In this document: positions 13,406 through 25,640 of the stretch, in pieces | How the letters are laid out: each line of letters begins with the position of its first letter | How positions within the stretch are numbered: the first letter of the stretch is position 1 | NCBI RefSeq assembly: GCF_004193775.1 | Contig: NC_041002.1 | Coordinates: 3,893,261-3,957,260, forward strand | Length of the DNA stretch: 64,000 nucleotides | DNA from: Glycine soja | Taxonomy: Eukaryota; Streptophyta; Magnoliopsida; Fabales; Fabaceae | Direction: 5' to 3' | Position numbers and translations under genes: made by a program | Notes under the pieces: generated by a model | What the model was told of the DNA's origin: nothing | Databases searched by the model: none | What the model saw: the letters and a program-made list of their open reading frames with translations, nothing else

Positions 13406-14125
13406 AAAATCTAATGATGTTGTACAAATATCACAATCCCTTGGTCCTTAATCAACAGCTAGTTCATGACTTCATGGTTTTTCTATGAAACTGTACCTAC
13501 AATATGTAATCTGTAGTAGAAGGGCAATAATATAGATAAGGACAAATGTACTTAAGTATTTCTTTATATATTGTCAATTAAAATTAGAATTTATTTCTGT
13601 AACTCACCTAATAAATATCGATATTAAAAGTCAATATAATTAATTACCAAAATAAAAACCTAATTTTAATCACAAAACAATAACAAAATTACTTAAAATC
13701 CTATACATTTGTTATATACATACATAATTGAAAAAAGTCATGATCAACCGAATCGAGCATGCAATCCAAGGTAGCTAAATTTCAAAAGACATATTTGAAA
13801 GCTGGCCAAAGAGGCATGATCTGTAGACTATCGCAACCCATGACAATCACACACTAGCTTGGACTGATGATTGATATTAATTTGAAAATGTTATAAACCA
13901 GAAAGCTATGCATGGCATCTATACCTCTCTTTCTTATTAAAACAACCCAAAGATGGGAGATTTGTTTTAGTAAGTTAATTAATCAAAGCAATATACCATC
14001 TGAGAAAAGCATCCTTAATTAGAATTCTTAAATTCGTAGCATGTAGCTTTTTAAATATCTTCTACGATCAGTTATCCGGATTTAAATACGTAAAACACAA
14101 AACTTAGCTTGGTAGCTCCATTGTA

Positions 14126-14400
14126 CTTCCTCTATTTCTACTTATAAGATCATTTTAATTAATTTATATCACTAAAGAAAAATAATTTAGTTTATCATAT
14201 TAAATTTATTAATTATTTATATTATCATTCTAATTTTTTTTATATTTCTCTATCCACTTAATTGTTTCTGATTAATATATGAAGAAAAAATAATTAAGTA
14301 AGAGTATATAGGAAAAAAATAATTACTATATTTAGAAATTAAAAAAAGTTTTATAAAATTTTAAAAAATAATCTTATAATTAGGAAGAAAAGGAAGAGAG
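14126..14400. mobile_element. Stowaway-like MITE flanked by TA
   Basis: The left end CTTCCTCTATTTCTACTTAT pairs with the inverted right end (CTCTCTTCC.. then CTAATTATAAGAT on the other strand), so both termini read ..CCTnnTTATAAGAT. The 275-bp, AT-rich element is bracketed by TA (14124-14125 and 14401-14402), the Stowaway/Tc1-mariner target duplication. Confidence 0.75.
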
Positions 14401-15140
14401 TATGATTTTAAACTGTTCTAGTAATTAGTGGGATGAAAGATGAACATATATTCATCAAAAGAAAATTTAGCAATTGAAATCATTAAGAAATAAAGAATTA
14501 GGATTCGGGATAGTTGTTTTGTGTGCATACATATCACTTACTGTATATCTAGCTATTTGCATGTTTTGCTCGATAATTAATTATCAAGGAAAACTAGGTT
14601 CGGTGTGACCATTGATTAATTTTACAAAAAGAAATGACATGTGAACTTCCTGAAAAAAGAAATAAATAAATGGAGCCCTACATCAAGAAATCACACAGAT
14701 AGCATGATGATGACTGGGGTCATGAACATTAAAGTCTCTAACCTATAGTACACAAAATAACGTAGTTTTGAACAATCCAACTGTGTTATTCTCATGAAGA
14801 ACAACATTTATTAACATACATATATATGGAAATCCAGATCTATACTTCCAACTGTATTCAGAAACATAAATTGAAGCAATAACAAAGCTCAATCTCCAAC
14901 TCACATATACAAGTAAAAGAAGGCACAAAGTGACAGTGCTCACTTCTCAACAACACAACAACAAAAGAAAAAAAGAGACTAGTTTTGTTTTTCATCATCA
15001 TGTTATTATATCTAAAACACCAAGCTCGAAAACCACGTACTATATATTCAAATCCATATATGTAAATTTTAATCACGTAATTAAATCAAACCAAAACTGA
15101 AAAAAAGTGAAAAGATAAAGAAAGTAAGAGATTAAACCCA

Positions 15141-15180
15141 TATATATATATAGAGAGAGAGAGATAGAGAGAGAGAGAGA
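15141..15180. repeat. Compound (TA)n(GA)n microsatellite
   Basis: A TATATA run passes directly into a GAGAGA run with one GATA interruption. It would lie in the downstream part of the minus-strand transcription unit described next. Confidence 0.9.
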
Positions 15181-15242
15181 AAGGTGCAAGGTGAAGATAT
15201 ATAAACCAGTATACAGGTTAATTTGCTTGATCTAGCAAACAA

Positions 15243-15267
15243 TCGGACCACAACGCTTCAATTCCCC
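15243..15267 (-). promoter_or_regulatory. miR165/166 endogenous target-mimic site (candidate)
   Basis: The plus strand reads TCGGACCA, CAAC, GCTTCA, A, TTCCCC. Mature plant miR166 is TCGGACCA, G, GCTTCA, TTCCCC. A minus-strand transcript would thus pair perfectly with miRNA bases 1-8 and 10-21. Four target bases (GUUG) sit opposite base 9, which is a 3-nt central bulge plus one mismatch or G:U, and there is one extra unpaired U between bases 15 and 16. A bulge at positions 9-12 with a perfect seed is the accepted target-mimic architecture and blocks slicing. Confidence 0.65.
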
Positions 15268-15320
15268 GAGAAGAGAGAAGAAAGTAGCATGCATGAGACT
15301 CTTGGAAGAAGAAGATCATA

Positions 15321-15401
15321 TCACCCTTTGAATAAGAAGTAGTAATAGATAGGAATTAACGGAAGCGGGTAATAGGGTTTCTTCTTCTTGAGTGAAGCCA
15401 T
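15321..15401 (-). CDS. Short basic/aromatic ORF of 26 residues (uncertain)
   Basis: ATG to TGA encodes MASLKKKK followed by a Pro/Tyr/Leu-rich stretch and ending FLFKG. Upstream in the same frame lie Arg-rich codons without a start. It sits inside the candidate decoy RNA, 54 nt upstream of the miR166-like site on the transcript. I do not recognise the peptide. The compact basic-hydrophobic makeup is unusual, but ORFs this short arise by chance. Confidence 0.25.
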   Translation of the reverse strand: MASLKKKKPYYPLPLIPIYYYFLFKG

Positions 15402-15414
15402 GCTTCTTCGCCTT

Positions 15415-15600
15415 CTAACCCTTCTCTTTCTCCTTGCTTCTCTTTCTTCTTCTTCTTCTTCTTCTTCTTCTTCTTGTGGTGGTGATGTTAGAGGCAGAGG
15501 AGGATGATGGCTTTGGTGCGGTTGGTGGGAGGTAAAAGATGCGGTGGGGATGATGAAAGCGAGGGTCTAATAATGAGGGGAAGAAGAGAGGAGAGGACAT
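15415..15600 (-). CDS. Short ORF of 61 residues ending in an Arg-rich tail (uncertain)
   Basis: This is the second candidate ATG in the inferred transcript (an upstream ATG at 15682 opens a 64-codon ORF in another frame). It begins MSSPLFFPSLLDPRF, then Pro/Ser-rich sequence, then ten Arg codons from a CTT/AAG microsatellite (plus strand 15447-15475) and KRSKEKEKG. No family recognised. The poly-Arg run is a by-product of the microsatellite, so coding is doubtful. Confidence 0.25.
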   Translation of the reverse strand: MSSPLFFPSLLDPRFHHPHRIFYLPPTAPKPSSSSASNITTTRRRRRRRRRRKRSKEKEKG

Positions 15601-15705
15601 GATGATTACTAAGAGTTGTGTGTTTTTGCGTTGAAGGAAGAGAAAATAAAAATCCTAAAGTGTTGGGGTATGCTAGATACATACCCTAAATTCAGAGAGA
15701 GAGAA

Positions 15706-15712
15706 ATATATA
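15706..15712 (-). promoter_or_regulatory. TATA box of the minus-strand RNA unit
   Basis: The minus strand reads CATCTATATATTTCTCTCTC: a TATATAT core followed by a CT-rich leader, a common plant core-promoter arrangement. Confidence 0.45.
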
Positions 15713-15719
15713 GATGGTG

Positions 15720-17335
15720 GTATTTTGTTTATTTCTTTTTACTTCTTTCACATGGAGCTAAAACTTTTTTTTTATGACCAACATCTCTTGTTGGAGAATT
15801 AAAAACTAATATTTTGACATAATTAAATCTATTTAAACAAGAGGAATATTAATAATATATTTCTAATTTGCTTTATAATATTTTTTTTATTAATTTGCTT
15901 TATAATATTTTTTTTATGATTAACTAAAATTTATAAAAAAATTAATAATTTTGATGAGTTTTAATAATTATCATTGACGACTATCCCTCTAGATTTATAA
16001 ATAAAATTAATTAAAATTGATAATTTTTTAATAAATTTCAACCACTCATAGAAACAAAATTATTTATCAACATGTTACACTATGTTCACATGTTGGAGTT
16101 AAAATCCTTTTGAAGCCACCATGTTGGTACTATCTTTTTCACTCTCCTAACACACCAAAGAAAGGTTGAGGCCATAGCTAGCACAGCACTTGTTCTATAC
16201 TTCATAAGGAGGCAGGGTAAGGTTTGACTATAAGAAAGAAAAAAAGGTGGTAATGGAGGTCAGCTGGGATGCCTTTTGCCTGTGAAAAGTTACCATATGA
16301 AGGTTGCCATCTGGTGGTACACTTATATAGATGTCTACACTGTGATGTTGTATCTAGAATCTCATGGAAAAGGGCGACAAAAGACAAAATAGATGTCTAC
16401 ACTTGACATGAAATGATGAAAGGCAAACCATGTTAACAACCCCGTTAATATGAAATAATCACCAAGGGTAACCCAATGTTACGCTATGTATCGATCATGT
16501 TTTAATTTTTCTTTCTTCAACTACTCTTATATAATTAGTGCTGATTTTCCTTCTTCCCATATTTAATCATTATGTTCTTAACGTGGGCTAACACTATTTT
16601 TCGATAAGATGGCAAGAGAAATTAATTTTGTACGCTGAGTTTGTGCACAAATTTGCTCATTAAATGAAGGTTTGTACTGTCAAAAGAAAAAAAAAAGGAA
16701 AAAAAGGAGGAAGACTGTTTTGTCAAACAAAATTATGTCAACACCTTCAAAAAATATGGTAGTTAATTTGCCATTCTATTATAAGTTTATCTTGTTCCTT
16801 TTTTTTTTTTACCACATAAAACGTTTGTGAGCTCATTCGATACCAGACAAGCCCTCATTGGCATGGCTACCAGAACTACTCAGATCAGATCTTGGGTTCC
16901 TCCTCCTCCACTGGATTCATATATTTTTCTCTTTTTACATTTTATTTCTCTTCTCTCTTTGTTAACAAATTGTAGAAATTTGTCGTATAAACATGATTTC
17001 TCTTTATAGAAGACACCAATTGGAGAGGTATAAAAGTAAAAGGAGTATTTTCTATTGGATTTTTGAATATTTTGTATGCCCCTTTAAAGTTTGTTCGAAA
17101 TTAAACTGCTTTATTTATTGTACAAAAAAACTGTTTTATTTATTAAAAAAACATATATTATCAGACACACATAAATAAATAAATAAATTTTGCACCAAAA
17201 AGAAAAAAAAAGGACACGCATAATTAAACAATAGTTTTTTTTATTCAGATAAACAATATAGGTTGATGAATTCTTATCCTTGAAAATTAAATGTTTATGA
17301 AGTAATTCATTGACGATATATTTAAATATAGTTGT
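15720..17335. other. Intergenic DNA, no gene seen
   Basis: Open frames at 16.2 kb and 16.8 kb are short and of low complexity. No RNA gene or element ends recognised. Confidence 0.4.
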
Positions 17336-17340
17336 TAAAA

Positions 17341-17396
<56 letters not shown>
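17341..17396. repeat. Compound (AC)n(AT)n microsatellite
   Basis: About 11 AC units run directly into about 17 AT units. Confidence 0.95.
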
Positions 17397-17402
<6 letters not shown>

Positions 17403-18168
17403 CATAGGCAGTCGTTAAACATATTAAAAGAGGTAAACTAAGACTAATAAAAAAAAAGTCGTAAACTAAGAAAATTGCATGAACTGCACTGTTGCCCCTG
17501 TGAATTAAAGTTGTATTACGAAAATGGTGATACATACATGCGAATGATGTGAAGTAAAGATAATCTCATTGTAAATTTGTAATGATTAAGAAAATGACTC
17601 ATTTGCAAATATGATTACGTTGATGAAATTTATAAAGCCCTTGCCGTTTCGATTAATGAGTTGAATTTAAACTATGATTAGTTAATGCGGACTAAGGTCA
17701 CATTCTCATCACTTCCTGATCTCTCTTTCGCCGGTGGTTATACCAGCCATCTCATGTAAATTAAGTAATATATATATATATATTCTATCAAATATTACAG
17801 TACTACTTATGTGCTCATTCATTTCAATTTTAATTGTAATTTTTTTTAACAATATGTAAGGTCAAGGGCTTGCTGCTGTGTTACATGTATTATTCGAACA
17901 TTGTACTTACCCCCAAAAAAAACCGATGATATATTGTCACTACTTTTTGGTAGCACTAAATAAGAATATATCAAATTCGTAATGAACATTTATTGTTATT
18001 AATTTTGTATTTACTTGTATATGACCGAGAAGAGCATTGTTTTTAAAATTGGATTGATTCATGATTACTGAATTAGTAAATGTATTACTTCACAGTTCAT
18101 TAATTAATTTAACCATAATTTAATTGAAGTTTTTTTTGGCGTGGTATTTGAATTTGAATTATTGGTAA

Positions 18169-18172
<4 letters not shown>

Positions 18173-18228
<56 letters not shown>
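18173..18228. repeat. (TA)n microsatellite
   Basis: About 28 uninterrupted TA units in an AT-rich intergenic stretch (17,400-19,040) with no gene. Confidence 0.95.
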
Positions 18229-18231
<3 letters not shown>

Positions 18232-19040
18232 ATACTATACATTGATACAAAATGATAAGAAAATATTTTTATAAAATTTTGAATAAATATAAAATTAAAG
18301 ATCATATTACAACATTTCTTATAAGATAAAAAATTATAACAAATAGCTAAGTAATAAAAATTTATATATATGTATCTCATGTAGGATTAAATAGTTTATA
18401 ATACCTGTCAGCAAAAAAAATGTTTATAATACAACATTAACATGTGGTATTAGAAATATTTTATAATACCACATATTTTAATTTTTCCAACCAATTTTTT
18501 GTACACTTGTTTTTAGTTTTAACTGGTTTTTCGCTGATTTCTTTCTTTACTAATTTTATAGATTGTCTATACCGATAATTAATTTAACCAATACAGTTCA
18601 ATTAATTTTAAAAATCATGAAGAAGACCTTTACTGTCAAATAACCATCTAACTTGCAGTTGAAGTGGCATTATACTAGCATAACACTGTATTTTTTAGAG
18701 ATTAAATTTTTACTGGATTTAGCAAAATATTGTCTTTTTTTTTTGTCGTCGTCGTCATGAGTCATCGTGAAGAAAAACTAGGAGAGGTAACACATGCATG
18801 AATATGAATTTTCTCACATATTAATTAATTTGAACTTCAAAGTACTTTGTGAATATCGACGTACAATGAATTCCCAGGCACCGTTGAGATTGGGGAATTT
18901 CCATTTTTACACAATATATTTTAGGCTTTATCTCACAATTTCATTAACAACAACAACGGAAACAAAGGCGTTGTCACGCCATCTGCATTTCTATTACGTT
19001 AAATTTAATATTTGGTGTAGTTTTATTGTGCTAAAATTAA

Positions 19041-19616
19041 TATATCTCTCATTTGTCAAACTCTCGAGTTAATTCGTTAACTCTTACAAGCTTACGAGTC
19101 TACTTAGTTGACTATTGAATAAATTCTTTTTTAGTAGATTCTGGGTAAACTCTAAGTAAACTCGATAGACTCTCTTAAGTTTATCACAAAGTCAACAAGT
19201 CAACAACTTAAAAAAAATTAGACCAAATATAAGTTATTTTGGATTATTTTCTATCTGTTTAGTGTTTAACATATCTTAATTTTGTGTGTTATTCTCAAAT
19301 ACAAAAATTTTCACCTTTAATAGTATCAAACCATTGTTCTCTAATAATATCAAACCCTCGATGAGAATGATCTACCACTACTATAACATCCACAAATTAT
19401 TATCTAGTATTGATGCATTACTAGACTTGGTTATTTAAGTATTATGAAGTTTATGATTTATTATTTTGCTTTATTATATTGTTGAAATGTTTAATTGGTA
19501 TGTTATTTATAGATATTTTATTATTATTTTTGTATGAAGTGGATTCTTACGAGTTTATGAGTCAAGTCCATGAAACTCTTATGAGTCTACGTAAATTCTC
19601 GAGTTTGTTATATCTC
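19041..19616. mobile_element. Putative inverted-repeat element with TATATCTC flanks
   Basis: The left part has CAAACTCTCGAG.. and ACTCTTACAAGCTTACGAGTC. The right part has the inverted set (GAGTTTATGAGTCAAG, AAACTCTTATGAGTCTACG, CTCGAGTTTG). TATATCTC occurs at both outer edges (19041-19048 and 19609-19616), an 8-bp duplication that would suit a hAT-type insertion. The outermost bases of the two ends do not match well, so the call is tentative. Confidence 0.4.
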
Positions 19617-19619
19617 ACA

Positions 19620-22600
19620 TTCTAATGAATGTAAATATTAGTTTGAGGTAAATTTTTTTTCTAATTTAACCCATTTTTATTATGCTATTGTATTTTTTGT
19701 TGTGTTAAATTTAATATATTGTAACGATTTTTCTTATTATACATTAGTAGAACTATTTAATAAAAGAAATTATTAAAAATTAATTATTAAATTGCAATGA
19801 GAACTTGAATGTTATAATAGGAACGAAAAGAATATATTTTTATACTTCTACTATTTATCATCATTTATAATAAAAAATTTAAATAAATAATATAATTGTA
19901 TGTATATATTTTTTCTAACTCAATAAATTCTCTCACAGATATTTCATATAACTTTTCAAAAATTGTTTCTCAATTGTTAATTTTTTTCTTTATTTCATTA
20001 TTTAATTTTTGGTACTTCTTGTTCTTTTTTATATTTAAAAACCTCATTTTTTTTCCACATACTTTTAACAAAATAGCATAAATTACTAAATTAGTTTAGG
20101 ACACATTGAACCCTTGGATGAATTTGAACGTGATTAATGTTTTAAAGAAGAATATTGGATCGTGAAGTCTTTTATAATTCCCCTTATTCAATTCACATTT
20201 TAACTATCATTTTTTTCATAAATTTGCTAGATATGTTGCAAAATATTTATTGACTATTGATCAATATTATGTTTGTTTCTAATTTAAAGACATGATCCTT
20301 CTTATATGCTTATATTTATTATCCTAAACTGATAAGATAACGTAGCAATTCAAATTCAAACAAAATAAGATAACATATATGAATATAACAATTTAAATTT
20401 AACTACAATATCATTGTGACAATATGTGTGAACTTGATTAAGTGAATATTACAAACAAGATATACATACTACAAATTGTTAAATAAGATAAGTGATCCAA
20501 ATCAACAAGAAATTCTTTTATCATATTTATCATCTATCTTCTTTTTTCTTTTTCTAATTGCAAAACTTTTACACCTATTGTTTCCATATTTATAATACAA
20601 TAAATCTTTGTTATAGCATTATCAGAACCTATGTGATATGACACATGACACATGCATGATCTTCGTTTTATTTTTCTTTGATCTAGAAAAGGAAACCAAA
20701 GTATTAAAAAAACTACAAACTACTTAAAAAAAAACTGCAAACTATGTAAACCAAAAAAAATAAATTAAAAAAATCCCTAATAAATGTTAGTAATAAAACA
20801 CTAATATGAGAAATTTTTAGGTAGGCAAATCTAAAATCAAAACCAGTTTTAAAACTAAAAAATATCTAAAATTAAATGAATTCTTAATTTTTTAAATGAG
20901 CAGTTTAACAAAAAAGAGTTCTATAAAAAATACCAAAAAAAAAAAACAAAAATGTGTAGTTTTAAAATTTGCAAAAATATCTATAAAATGAGTTTTAAAT
21001 TAAAAAATGGAAAGTTTTAAAAATTCATTTATTATTAGTTGGTAGATTTAAAAAATTGAAATGAAGTTAGAGATTAAAAAGAATTAGTTATTTGCAAATT
21101 TGATTTAGGAAAAGTTTTAAAATGGATAATTATGTTACCATGATGGTATATGAACATATTAAAAAATGACCAATTTTAAAATTAATAAATAACAAAATGA
21201 AAATAAATTTTAAAATAAAAATAGATAGTTTTAAATTTAATTTAATAGAGATGATTGAATTTATTAACTTTAGAGAGAGATGGTTGTACATTGTTAAAAG
21301 AAAAATATGTAAACAATAAAAAATTATATAAAATGGATATTAACACAAATTAAATGTTATTTGTCTTACCGTCCAGGCATAGAGTGAGAAAGAAGTGGAG
21401 AACTATTGAACCACCAATCAATGTTCAATCCTTTTCCCTTTTTTCTATTAATTACTTTTGTTTAATAGTATTAACACAAAATATTTTTACTTGAAAACCA
21501 CCAAAAATTATAAAGATAATATTTATATACATTTCTTTGCCGTTCTCATCGGTGCTCATGCAATAAGGTTCCGTGTCATCCATCTCTGTGTTGTCATAAT
21601 CTTTCTCTACCGCCGCCATTCCGCCATGTTGCATCAAAACTTGCTCCAAATTGTAGTGTAAAATATTTGTTGTGGTTTTGTTCATAAAAAATAAAAATAT
21701 AGGTAGTTATTTTGTTTTGAAGAAAGCGAACCGTTTACATAAAACAAATGCTTTCATAAACCATTTATATACCATGGGTGATTACATGAATAGAAAAAAA
21801 GACATGTTTTAAAAGATAAAATAATTCTTGTAAAAATTAAGACCAAAAAGTGGTTATCAAAATAGATATTTCTTTTTTATCTATTGGTATAAATTATTAT
21901 TATTTGGATTTGACTTTACATAGTGATTGCGTACACTTTTTATTAAGAATTCTAAGATGGTACTGTATCTCAAAACATAATATTGTAGATTGAGCGCTTT
22001 CATAACAAATAAAAGAATGAAGTACTTAAACTAGCTAGAAAACACTACTAGTATCTCTGTATTTTGACCATATATAATGAAGGTATATTACTACTTTGTA
22101 AGGATCGATCCTTTTCCAATTCGTTTTGGGTGCACCTCTTTTTATGAAAAAAGGTCTATAAATTTATATCTGGTGGCCAATTAAAAGGCATATCTTTGCC
22201 TCCTAAGGAGTGCCTCTGACATTTGATAAATAAAAAGCTACACAAAAGGGAGAACACAAGGATCAGCCTTCCATCGTCTTTTCAGCTGAGTGGAGCTAGG
22301 TTTTTCCCCTTTGTCCTTTTGATTCTTTTGGTGCTAATGCAATGCAGTGGTTTTGATGAGCAGTCCAAGAAACGAATTACAAAAGATCGATGATGCCATA
22401 AAAAGTTAATTATTTCCCACTTCCACGTTTGAAAGGGCCCGCATTAATTGGAGAATCTGGAAATAGTAATTATCTAAATTTCAAAGAAATGAAAGTTAAG
22501 GCAAGTCTAGAAGATTTGACAAAAACAATGATTCAATTTCATAATTAGGCTCGTTTTACCACCACGCCCTTTCAATCGCTTTTTTAAACGAAAAAACGTT

Positions 22601-22860
22601 TAATTAATTTTAATTTTTTTAAAATAAAAAATTATAAATTTTTTAGAGATCATATGTACTTATCTTAGTTTTGTTCGATTTGAATACATTCAACTATTAT
22701 AAACAACAACAAAATTTCTATATTAGTATTTAACAAAATTACATAATACTCAAACTCCAAACTATTGGTTAAATTGTTGCTTTCTTAAAAGATAATATCA
22801 TCAGAAAAATGAAATATCCCCATTTTCTGTAAAGTTTAGAAACAATAGTGTCTCACTCAT
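19620..22860. other. AT-rich intergenic DNA
   Basis: No supported gene. One slightly less AT-rich ORF on the minus strand (21685-21520, with LEQVLMQHGGMAAVEKDYD) stands out from its surroundings but matches nothing I recognise and has no flanking gene signals. Confidence 0.35.
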
Positions 22861-22871
22861 ATACTCATTTT

Positions 22872-23481
22872 TAGATATGGCAAGGAACTCTATCCGTGGG
22901 TACCCGTTTGAATCCGTCCCGATTTTGATAGGTAATATTCGAGTTGATCGGGTATGAGTTTGGATTCGAGTTTTACCGATAACCAAAAGTCAGGTATGAG
23001 TACGAATATGAGATTACTAGATCCATCCCAACCCCGACCTCGAACCCGCTCCGTCACTTAAAATCTTTAAATTTTTTGCATAATTTAATCAAAAGACATA
23101 GAATTTTTATTACTAGTTAATTTTATTTTATAATTTTTACATAATTTAATATTATTTTTTTAACGATTTTTGTAGACACATGCGCTATAATAAATTTATT
23201 GATATATAAGTAGTTAAAAATAAATGTTTAGCAATCAATTTATTTTTTATAAAATTAAATTTTTAGTTTTTCTTTTACAAAAAAATTATTTTTCTAATTT
23301 GAATCGGGTATGGAACGGGGTCGAGGATACCCGATACCCAACAGGTATCCGACGGGTACGGGATGAGATAATAAACTTTAACCTGTTGGGTATCGGATAC
23401 GGGTATGCAAATATGTTGGGGAGTCGGAATAAGTGATTCAAGAGACAATAACCGTACCCGTCCCACCCATTGTTATGTCTA
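22872..23481. mobile_element. hAT-type MITE with perfect 8-bp target duplication
   Basis: Ends TAGATATGGCAA (22872) and, inverted, TAGACATAACAA (ending 23481) match the plant hAT terminal pattern TAGnnATGGCAA. CTCATTTT is present immediately outside both ends (22864-22871 and 23482-23489). GC-rich subterminal blocks of GGGTACCCG and GGGTACGG type contrast with an AT-rich core. 610 bp with no transposase, so non-autonomous. Confidence 0.85.
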
Positions 23482-23489
23482 CTCATTTT

Positions 23490-25635
23490 ATTAAATTTAA
23501 TGTACAAAAGACATGATTAGATCATTTTAAAAAAGAAAAAAATGTCTATAGATACAATTAACAAAATAAATTCACAAATAAGTAAAGTTGAAGATTTTTT
23601 ATTTTATTTTATGCAGAATAGATACTAGGTTGTTTAAAGCAGGAGCTGGTATCGTTTTTCTCAATCTCAGCATGCTCATTTATATGCCTTGTTACAATGT
23701 GGGGCGAAAGGGTAATGTCAACCAAATTTCATATGGCCACAATTATTGTGGTAACGTTTCCGGGAGCAAACAAGAAAGTCATCATCTCTGTAACAGAGCA
23801 ACCACGACAGGGCCAACTGCCACCACCCTATATGGCTCCACCCTAATTATTATTTTTTTTTCTAGGCAGAAACAGTCAATAGAGTGAGAATATCGCAAAT
23901 AATACGATATCTTATTAGGGTTTAATATAGATTCTCTAGCTGTTGATAAAAGTCTTCCTCCTCTTATTTCATGGCAGATCACCACCATATAAATTTTATT
24001 ATTTTTCAAGTGTCATCACTATTTTGAAGGTTTAAGGAGTCTTAGAAGAATAAAAAAAATTATGTATAGAGATAATATTCGCTTTATTTGTCAAGAGTCA
24101 ACATTATTTAATCAAAGTTATGCATCATGATCTCCTGTTTTTACTTGTTTTTTTTTGCATGACCCACAATAACTACACAACTACTTCACTTGTATATTTT
24201 ATGCCTACAAGTATATATAAATCTAAGCTCACTTATATATTTTTTATACTCACTAACTTTAACATCGGTCTTAAGAGTGTCTAAAATTCAAGCTGATCCA
24301 CAATAAAAATTAAAAACACTTAAAAAATTAAAAAAACAAATCAAATCAATATTTTTTTATTTGTTGGATTGATTTTTGAATAAGTCGATCGGTTTGATTC
24401 GGATTGCCCTTAATTCATTTTTTTTTTTACATGTACAACATAAATATATACCATTGAATTATATAAAATTCATTTTAAGTATAATTTGAGCTTAATTATA
24501 CTTGTGAGTATTGATTAGAGTATTAGTTTCTAGCTTCTATTTCATAAAATTTATATACAAGACGTCAAAACACATTATATTTTTAAATGTATATGAACCT
24601 ATGAGCTGCTCTTGGACCATATTATCTAAATAAGAATTTGAATGTTTGACAAGGTTGGTGTCAATTTTTTATAATTAAATTAAATATTTTTAAAACCATA
24701 TAATTATAAAATTAAAAATATTTTAAAGTAAAAATAGATCCAAACTAAATCACAAAAGACTGGCTTGAATTTAATATTATATTCAAACCAAATCAAAGCG
24801 TACCACACATTAATTTTTATATTTGATGTTGATGATTTTCTAATAAAAAAAATTGAATCAAACTATGCCGCAAACATCCCTAATCAAAGTGTTTATGAAG
24901 TTTTCACTCCTCATCAGAGACCACCGTGGCTTGCTGGAATCCTTATCAGAATCACCTACGCATCCATCATTCTCAGAAACACTATCAATGATGATAAATA
25001 CATTAGTGTTTTTCACCCTTATTAAGCTATGCTTTTGCAAAACTTAACTAATCGATGATAAATACGATTTTAATAAAGTCCAACTCACAAAACTTTACAT
25101 GTAACATATAAACAATAATAATACTGGCAAAGACGGGAAAGATTGTAGGAAAAGAAAAAGGAAATTCTTGCAATCATGTGGACCCGTTGCGTTATTTGGG
25201 GGAATGGGTCCCTATATTCATAACGAGGAATTTACGCAGGGACGAGAATGTTGGTTAAGGTTAGTAAGACGAAAACGTAGCGCAAGTATGATAAGTCAAT
25301 GCACTTTAGTTGACTTATGCTACACATGTGCTTCCTTTTGTTATGTTGATATCTACTCTTATCTAATTGGGTTCTGCCTGGACCAACCCTGTGCAACCAA
25401 TTAACATGTTAGCTTGGATTATTTAAAATGAAGTTCACGAAAAAATTATTTTTAATTAAATATATTTTCATAAATATATAATAATCTGAGAAAGATAAAA
25501 AGGGAATCTCATCAAGCCTACAACTCAATACATGCTTCCTCAAACAACCACAGGAAATTCATATGGATACTTACCAAGTTGCCCTTGTGAAATTCACCTT
25601 CAAAGTCTAACACCACCCTAAACAATTGGAGGATA
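23490..25635. other. Intergenic DNA, unrecognised ORFs only
   Basis: Two less AT-rich ORFs on the plus strand (23588-23887 and 25168-25404) have no recognisable domain and no promoter-like context. I treat them as non-coding by default. Confidence 0.35.
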
Positions 25636-25640
25636 GTCTT

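Larger units (their letters stand above)
15180..15685 (-). ncRNA. mRNA-like transcription unit with only short ORFs, candidate miR165/166 decoy RNA
   Basis: Inferred from minus-strand signals: a TATA box (15712-15706) about 30 nt upstream of a start region near 15675, pyrimidine-rich leader sequence (TTTCTCTCTCTCTG), and no long ORF downstream. Only short ORFs exist (15600-15415, 61 codons, ending in ten consecutive Arg codons; 15401-15321, 26 codons). Its most telling element is the bulged miR166-complementary site at 15267-15243. The 3' end and any introns cannot be placed; transcription may run well past 15141. In plants, noncoding RNAs with bulged sites sequester miRNAs (IPS1 with miR399 is the model). 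If functional, this RNA would raise HD-ZIP III activity by titrating miR165/166. Expression is unproven. Confidence 0.45.

Noticed and set aside
15243..15267. A miR166 precursor gene on the plus strand
   Set aside because: The plus strand resembles mature miR166, but insertions interrupt it and there is no star-strand partner (GGAATGTTGTCTGG-like) within hairpin distance. The bulged complement on the minus strand fits a target mimic better.
15400..15508. Plus-strand ORF with Leu-rich start and poly-Ser run (MLLRLLTLLFLLASLS)
   Set aside because: It looks like a signal peptide, but it is created by the CTT microsatellite opposite the minus-strand unit and ends after about 36 codons.
25168..25404. 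78-codon ORF with Cys-rich end as a small secreted peptide
   Set aside because: No signal peptide, no family match, and no promoter-like context.
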